A stretch of 8,418 nt of DNA, taken from the NCBI GenBank assembly GCA_937997955.1, contig CALLDR010000212.1:1-8418 (forward strand). The letters are read 5' to 3'. This DNA is from an uncultured Emergencia sp. GTDB taxonomy: Bacteria > Bacillota > Clostridia > Peptostreptococcales > Anaerovoracaceae. Below, in pieces: positions 4,904 through 8,418 of this stretch (positions within the stretch are counted from its first letter, which is position 1; each line of letters begins with the position of its first letter). The notes beneath the pieces were generated by a model. It searched no databases. It saw only the letters and a list, made by a program, of their open reading frames with translations, and was not told the origin of the DNA. Made by a program: the position numbers and the translations under genes.

Positions 4904-5377
4904 ATGAAAGGTCTCAAAGATTTTTTATACGATAAAAACGACATTCTCATCGCTCTGATCATTTTGATCGTTGCCGCCCTGCTCATCGTATGGCGCATGG
5001 ACGTGATCATGGAATATCCGCATACTCTGGCCGAGGAAACCGGCACACAGGTCACCACTGACGATACGGCCGTAGATGATGACGCCGCCGCGGACAGTTC
5101 CAACGATGACACATCTCAGGACGAGGGAGACAGCGCCCAGACGGACACCCTTTGGTCGGGAGACGCCCTGGCCCATGACGTGACGGTTACGGTACAGGGA
5201 GGCAGCGCCACGGCAGCCGTGCAGAGCCTGATGGACGCGGGACTGTTCGAGTCCTACGACCAGTTCACCCAGGTGTGCGCGTCCGCCGGATGCAAGCCGG
5301 AAAACATCAAGGCGACCACGTTCACCTTTGCGGCCGGAAGCACCCAGGCAGACATCGCGAGACTGGTTACAGACTAA
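4904..5377 (+). CDS. Membrane-anchored protein with MltG/YceG-like C-terminal domain
   Basis: A 157-residue protein with a short cytoplasmic N-terminus, one membrane helix (about 13-30), a low-complexity acidic Asp/Thr/Ser-rich linker (about 44-81), and a compact C-terminal domain (about 91-155). That domain (TVTVQGGSATAAVQSLMDAG, a helix, then FTFAAGSTQADIARLV) follows the pattern of the LysM-like N-terminal module of MltG/YceG endolytic transglycosylases. The catalytic glutamate domain is missing, so it is not a transglycosylase by itself; it may bind or regulate the envelope. The ATG at 4904 has AGGGG 8 nt upstream; the frame is open further 5', but that part covers the promoter. It is divergent from the RluA operon and convergent with the next gene. 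The MltG-like assignment is by pattern only. Confidence 0.75.
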   Translation: MKGLKDFLYDKNDILIALIILIVAALLIVWRMDVIMEYPHTLAEETGTQVTTDDTAVDDDAAADSSNDDTSQDEGDSAQTDTLWSGDALAHDVTVTVQGGSATAAVQSLMDAGLFESYDQFTQVCASAGCKPENIKATTFTFAAGSTQADIARLVTD

Positions 5378-5388
5378 AATTTCACACG

Positions 5389-5655
5389 CTATTTCTTCAT
5401 AAGCCCGATGATCTTGCTCAGCCGGGCTTTTTGTTCGCCATTCATCATGGGCATCAGACTCTGGACCAGAGCCGCCTGTTTCTCGTAGGGAATGTTGGAC
5501 GCGTTCAGCTTATCCTGCAGCTTCAGGATCTCCGCGGCGATTTCCGCGTCGCTCTTCTTCTCGTAGCGCCGCGCCGTCTCCGCCGCCCGCCGTTTGTCGG
5601 CCGGAACGCCCAGCTGGCTGGCCAGCTCCATAATGGTCTTATCATCTAATTTCAT
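5389..5655 (-). CDS. Small helical protein of unknown function
   Basis: An 88-residue protein I do not recognise as a named family. It has no membrane segment or signal peptide and looks almost wholly alpha-helical: MKLDDKTIMELASQLGV, a charged middle (RRYEKKSDAEIAAEILKLQDKL) and a C-terminal pair of helices (KQAALVQSLMPMM, then EQKARLSKIIGLMKK). The ATG at 5655 is preceded by GGAGG at 8-9 nt spacing, which supports a real gene. It converges with the MltG-like gene, with 11 bp between the stops, and its last codons hold that gene's terminator. It diverges from the glycine-rich gene across about 100 bp. Small helical proteins of this kind occur beside sporulation or envelope genes, but nothing in the sequence fixes a role. 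Confidence 0.75.
   Translation of the reverse strand: MKLDDKTIMELASQLGVPADKRRAAETARRYEKKSDAEIAAEILKLQDKLNASNIPYEKQAALVQSLMPMMNGEQKARLSKIIGLMKK
5401..5432 (+). terminator. Terminator of the MltG-like gene, inside the opposite gene
   Basis: AAGCCCG (5401-5407) pairs with CGGGCTT (5423-5429) and runs into TTTTT. It starts 24 bp after the plus-strand stop and lies within the 3' coding end of the minus-strand gene 5389-5655. Confidence 0.65.
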
Positions 5656-5707
5656 AGTCGAATCCTCCGTTTCCTGTTTTCACTGTCTTCTCTCTACTAC
5701 TATATGC

Positions 5708-5734
5708 ACCAAAGCCGCTGTAATTTCATATTCT
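5708..5734 (+). promoter_or_regulatory. Possible sporulation-type promoter before the glycine-rich gene
   Basis: CATATTCT (5727-5734) fits the -10 pattern CATAnnnT of mother-cell sigma factors, with AC 17 bp upstream (5708-5709) as in a sigma-K -35. No convincing sigma-A promoter is seen in this gap. The motif is short, so chance is a real alternative. Confidence 0.25.
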
Positions 5735-5759
5735 GTCTATAGAAATACGGAGGTGAGCT

Positions 5760-6167
5760 ATGGTAAATAATCCAATCCCCATCATTCTGGTCCTGGCCGC
5801 AATATCCCGACGCGGCGCTCTGCCCCTGCCGCCGCCGGGCGCGCTGAACACCCTGGAGCTGGAAGCCTTTCTGGACAACGCCAGGACCTGCATCAACACC
5901 ATCGACAAGCTGAACGGCATCGCCCACAGCGGCCTGGCCAATCTGGGAAACCTGAGCAATCTGGGCAGTTTGAGCAGTCTGGCGGACCTTGCCGCTGACG
6001 CAGGCAGCTCCGGCGGAGGAGACTACGGCGGAGGGAGCGGCGGCAGAGGAGACTACGGCGGAGGGAGCGGCGGCAGAGGCAGTGGAGGAAACGGCGGAAA
6101 CGGAGGCGGCAGGACCCTTCCCGATATGAAAAAAATCATGGAAATCGTTGAAAATTTACCTCTTTAG
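5760..6167 (+). CDS. Glycine-rich repeat protein of unknown function
   Basis: A 135-residue protein I cannot assign. The ATG at 5760 has a strong GGAGGTGA six bases upstream, supporting expression. It opens with a short hydrophobic stretch (NPIPIILVLAAI), then PLPPPG, a helical segment (LNTLELEAFLDNARTCINTIDKL, residues 29-51), and a leucine/asparagine repeat of the type NLGNLSNLGSLSSLADLA (61-78). Next is a Gly/Ser/Arg/Tyr tract (about 82-117) built from a duplicated GDYGGGSGGR unit, and last a short helix (PDMKKIMEIVENLPL). The N-terminus is too short and has no clear cleavage site, so secretion is uncertain. Low-complexity glycine tracts with Tyr and Arg occur in surface, coat and RNA-binding proteins. 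The 3' end contains the promoter of the aldolase gene. A spore or surface role is only a guess from composition and the upstream motif. Confidence 0.75.
   Translation: MVNNPIPIILVLAAISRRGALPLPPPGALNTLELEAFLDNARTCINTIDKLNGIAHSGLANLGNLSNLGSLSSLADLAADAGSSGGGDYGGGSGGRGDYGGGSGGRGSGGNGGNGGGRTLPDMKKIMEIVENLPL
6018..6077 (+). repeat. Perfect 30-bp tandem duplication in coding sequence
   Basis: 6018-6047 and 6048-6077 are identical base for base and in frame, each encoding GDYGGGSGGR. Exact identity at synonymous positions indicates a recent duplication or ongoing homogenisation. Confidence 0.92.
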
Positions 6168-6175
6168 TGTATAAT
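6148..6175 (+). promoter_or_regulatory. Promoter of the aldolase gene
   Basis: TTGAAA (6148-6153), a 16-bp spacer, and a perfect TATAAT (6170-6175). The -35 box and spacer overlap the last codons of the glycine-rich gene, so the aldolase gene can be expressed independently. Confidence 0.75.
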
Positions 6176-6209
6176 AGATGTATACGTTTTGAAGGAGGTA
6201 CAACAACAT

Positions 6210-7139
6210 ATGGCTTTAGTAACGACCAAAGACATGTTTGCCAAGGCGATCAACAGCGATTACGCCATCGGCGCATTTAATGTAAACAATATGGAAATCA
6301 TTCAGGGTATCGTAGAGGCCGCGCAGCTGGAAGACGCGCCGCTGATCCTGCAGGTATCCGCAGGCGCGAGAAAATACGCCAAGCCTGCTTACCTGATCAA
6401 GCTGGTAGAAGCGGCCATCGAGGACACAGGCGTCGACGTCGCCCTGCACCTGGATCACGGCGAAGACTTTGATATCTGCAAGAAGTGCGTCGACGACGGC
6501 TTCACATCTGTCATGATCGACGGCTCCAAGCATCCTTTCGAGGAAAACATCGCCCTGACCAAAGAAGTGGTTGAATACGCCCACGCCCACGGCGTCGTCG
6601 TAGAAGCCGAGCTGGGCAAGCTGGCCGGCGTAGAGGACAACATCAAAGTAGACGCCCGCTCCGCCACCTTTACCGACCCAGATGAGGCCGCGGAATTCGT
6701 AGAGCGGACCGGCGTAGACTCCCTGGCCATCGCCATCGGAACCAGCCACGGCGCGTACAAGTTCAAAGGCGAACCTTACTTAGATTTTGAACGGCTGAAG
6801 AAGATCCATTCCCTGATTCCGGATACACCGCTGGTACTCCACGGCGCATCCTCCGTGCTGAAGGAATTCGTAGACCGCTGCAACCAGTACGGCGGAGAGA
6901 TCCCAGGCGCTCAGGGCGTGCCGGAGGACATGATCCACGAAGCTGTCAAATACGGCATCTGCAAGGTCAACGTAGACACCGACCTGCGTCTGGCCATGAC
7001 CGCGGAGATCCGCCGTGTCCTGGTCGAAAATCCGGGCGAATTCGATCCCCGCAAGTACCTGGGGCCTGGCAGAGAAGCCATCACCCGCATGGTGCAGCAC
7101 AAGATCCGCGACATGCTCAACGCGTCCGGCAGAAAATAG
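6210..7139 (+). CDS. fba: Class II fructose-1,6-bisphosphate aldolase
   Basis: It splits fructose-1,6-bisphosphate into dihydroxyacetone phosphate and glyceraldehyde-3-phosphate in glycolysis, and runs backwards in gluconeogenesis; it is cytosolic and zinc-dependent. The 309-residue product has GAFNVNN at 21-27, HLDHG at 80-84 (catalytic Asp82, zinc ligand His83), Glu134 in EAELG, zinc ligands His180 in GTSHGAYK and His211 in LHGASS, and the phosphate/substrate motif KVNVDTDLR at 252-260. The C-terminal DPRKYLGPGREAI is typical of the Firmicutes/gut-bacterial class. The ATG at 6210 (MALVTTKDMF) is preceded by AAGGAGG 11 nt upstream; an earlier in-frame ATG at 6189 would overlap that site. A related tagatose-bisphosphate or ketose-bisphosphate aldolase is less likely but possible. 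It has its own promoter and a strong terminator downstream. Confidence 0.96.
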   Translation: MALVTTKDMFAKAINSDYAIGAFNVNNMEIIQGIVEAAQLEDAPLILQVSAGARKYAKPAYLIKLVEAAIEDTGVDVALHLDHGEDFDICKKCVDDGFTSVMIDGSKHPFEENIALTKEVVEYAHAHGVVVEAELGKLAGVEDNIKVDARSATFTDPDEAAEFVERTGVDSLAIAIGTSHGAYKFKGEPYLDFERLKKIHSLIPDTPLVLHGASSVLKEFVDRCNQYGGEIPGAQGVPEDMIHEAVKYGICKVNVDTDLRLAMTAEIRRVLVENPGEFDPRKYLGPGREAITRMVQHKIRDMLNASGRK

Positions 7140-7256
7140 TCGACTGTCAAAGGGTGTCCGCCGCGGCTTTGACCCAGCGTCTCAGGCTGCGGCTGTTGAC
7201 ACGCTGCAGGCGCCGGATAAGGTCTGCGGTCACAGTTATCGATGTACAGAATATGC

Positions 7257-7286
7257 AAAAAGACTCGCGCCTGGCGAGTCTTTTTT
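7257..7286. terminator. Bidirectional terminator between fba and the LuxR-type gene
   Basis: AAAAAGACTCGC (7257-7268) pairs with GCGAGTCTTTTTT (7274-7286) around a short loop. T-runs on both readings allow it to end the plus-strand aldolase transcript and the convergent minus-strand regulator. The 117 bp before it hold weaker inverted repeats (7146-7152 with 7167-7173; 7175-7183 with 7198-7206) and no gene. Confidence 0.88.
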
Positions 7287-7354
7287 CATGTTTGTTGTTT
7301 ATACTGAGAAATCCAGCAGCGTTTTCCATCCTTGCGGACAGCCGCCGCCTTCGC

Positions 7355-8275
7355 CTAATGGCCTTCCTTCTCGTCCCTTACAATGCAGACCGCTTCTACA
7401 CGGCTGCGCACATCCATCTTGCGGAACAAGTTGTAGATGTGGGCCTTTACCGTACTTTCCGAAATGAACAGTTCATCTGCGATCTGGGTGTTGGTCTTGC
7501 CGTCGTAGATCTCCCGCAGGATCTCCACCTCTCGTTTGGTCAGTTCAAACTTTTCCTTTACGTTTTCCATGGCTGTATCCAGATCCATGCCCTGCGGCTC
7601 CTCATGGAGATAGGATTTAGTGAAATCCCGCTTATACAGGAGCACGATATTGGCGATATTGATGACCAGCCAATAGAAGATGGTGATGTTCATCACGTTG
7701 GCCGACAGATGCTCAAAGATCCTTGATTCGGTGACGAAATATGTAAGATAGTTGATCGTCATGAACACGGTGATGACCGCCTTGTAGACCCGGAGCATCT
7801 TGTGATGCCCTTCCTTGCGGCTTTTGCTCAGGCAGAAGCCGCTGCCCACCAGCAGCAGTCCGATCAGCGGAATATCGATGATCAGCCGGAGCCATCTGAT
7901 CTCCCGGAAGAACACCACCGCCACCAGCCAGATGACGATGTAAACGATACCGAATTTCTTCGCTTCCCGGTTCAGGCGCTCCCCGTAATTGGCGCCGGCA
8001 ATATTGCTCTCCACTCTGAGCCAGATGACGACCAGCACCGCGATCAGGCAGTCACCGAAGCTGACCATCATGTCCCTGCCGGAAAAGTGTATGATGTTAT
8101 CGCTGTAGTAGATGAGAAAGTCATACACGTTCATGATCAAAAGCATGCCAATAAACGGCCGCATGACAATAAAGGTCTTCTCCTTATCGCCTTTGTCCGC
8201 CAGCCACTGAATCGTCAGAGCCGAAACACCGATCAATATGGTAAAGATATAGCAAAAAACAATAAAATGCGTCAT
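7355..8275 (-). CDS. Membrane-embedded LuxR-family transcriptional regulator
   Basis: A 306-residue protein with about seven membrane helices (roughly 3-25, 35-57, 69-88, 107-123, 131-149, 164-182, 193-214) followed by a short linker and a LuxR-type helix-turn-helix domain (about 243-298). The DNA-binding part has LTKREVEILREIYDG, NTQIADELFISESTVKAHI and RKMDVRSRVEAV, including the conserved Glu in TKRE and the recognition helix STVKAHIYNLF. No receiver domain or kinase is present, so it probably senses a membrane or small-molecule signal directly and acts on DNA from the membrane. The ATG at 8275 has AAAGGA 7 nt upstream; a TTG at 8338 would use the -35 box as coding. It converges on the aldolase gene. 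No target operon is visible in the window. Confidence 0.88.
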   Translation of the reverse strand: MTHFIVFCYIFTILIGVSALTIQWLADKGDKEKTFIVMRPFIGMLLIMNVYDFLIYYSDNIIHFSGRDMMVSFGDCLIAVLVVIWLRVESNIAGANYGERLNREAKKFGIVYIVIWLVAVVFFREIRWLRLIIDIPLIGLLLVGSGFCLSKSRKEGHHKMLRVYKAVITVFMTINYLTYFVTESRIFEHLSANVMNITIFYWLVINIANIVLLYKRDFTKSYLHEEPQGMDLDTAMENVKEKFELTKREVEILREIYDGKTNTQIADELFISESTVKAHIYNLFRKMDVRSRVEAVCIVRDEKEGH

Positions 8276-8309
8276 CCTACGATCCTTTCCACCAAATATA
8301 CACTCTTTT

Positions 8310-8338
8310 ATTTTACTACGAAAATCAAAAAAGTGCAA
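8310..8338 (-). promoter_or_regulatory. Promoter of the membrane LuxR-type regulator
   Basis: On the minus strand TTGCAC (8333-8338) and TAAAAT (8310-8315) are 17 bp apart, followed by a leader of about 28 nt with the ribosome binding site. It starts two bases after the T-run of the upstream terminator. Confidence 0.75.
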
Positions 8339-8340
8339 TC

Positions 8341-8364
8341 AAAAAGCCGGGCAAAACGCCCGAC
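8341..8364 (-). terminator. Terminator of an upstream minus-strand gene
   Basis: On the minus strand GTCGGGC pairs with GCCCGGC around GTTTT and is followed by TTTTT. It must end a transcript entering from beyond the right edge. Confidence 0.75.
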
Positions 8365-8380
8365 TGTGAGGAGTAGTATT

Positions 8381-8418
8381 AAGTTGCAAGGTTCAAATGA
8401 GCCTTCGCAACTTATTTT
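8381..8418 (+). terminator. Hairpin at the window edge, possible terminator
   Basis: AAGTTGCAAGG (8381-8391) pairs with CCTTCGCAACTT (8402-8413) with one bulged C, and ATTTT follows on the plus strand up to the window end. No plus-strand gene in view would use it, so it may instead be a structure in the 3' region of the incoming minus-strand transcript. Confidence 0.4.

Noticed and set aside
6189..6209. Upstream ATG for the aldolase (adds MKEVQQH)
   Set aside because: This start would place the AAGGAGG site inside the coding sequence; the family start MALVTTKDMF fits the ATG at 6210.
8276..8338. 21-residue N-terminal extension of the LuxR-type protein from a TTG start
   Set aside because: It would use the promoter -35 and -10 boxes as coding sequence; the ATG at 8275 has a proper ribosome binding site.

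Overview
The window looks like a chromosomal segment of a Gram-positive Clostridia-type (Firmicutes) bacterium. The basis is strong GGAGG-type ribosome binding sites, a tmRNA whose tag ends in ALAA, several type I signal peptidase paralogues with Firmicutes-like boxes, T-rich hairpin terminators, and sigma-A promoters close to TTGACA/TATAAT. Coding regions are fairly GC-rich and intergenic gaps AT-rich. I cannot assign a genus from sequence alone.

Left part (1-1152) is accessory debris. An IS3-family element (about 82-779) has lost most of orfB: an orfA fragment runs into the last 49 codons of orfB in the same frame. Beside it are an 11-bp tandem repeat (792-834), a perfect GCAA-loop terminator (912-941), and a roughly 145-bp GC-rich structured segment. 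That segment is bracketed by a 20-bp direct repeat of the tmRNA 3' end, with the copies exactly 200 bp apart. This resembles the scar of an element that once integrated at ssrA, or a small structured repeat element.

Centre (1153-4797) is a minus-strand trans-translation and secretion block. In transcription order it holds an RluA-family pseudouridine synthase, three tandem type I signal peptidases, smpB, and then ssrA (tmRNA) with its own promoter. The RluA gene appears to have a leaderless start. A 17-bp tandem repeat (five clear copies) covers the stop codon of the first signal peptidase. The last two signal peptidase genes overlap by ATGA.

Right part (4798-8418): a plus-strand membrane-anchored protein with a MltG/YceG-like tail lies divergent from the RluA gene, their promoters back to back. 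It converges on a small helical minus-strand protein whose 3' coding end contains the plus-strand terminator. Then come a plus-strand glycine-rich protein with a perfect 30-bp duplication and a class II fructose-bisphosphate aldolase with its own promoter. A strong bidirectional terminator separates these from a minus-strand seven-helix membrane protein with a C-terminal LuxR-type DNA-binding domain. The window ends in the terminator of an unseen minus-strand gene and another hairpin.

The core genes are ordinary housekeeping functions. The unusual material is the ssrA 3' scar, the tandem repeat in the signal peptidase cluster, the leaderless promoter, and the unassigned glycine-rich and membrane LuxR proteins.
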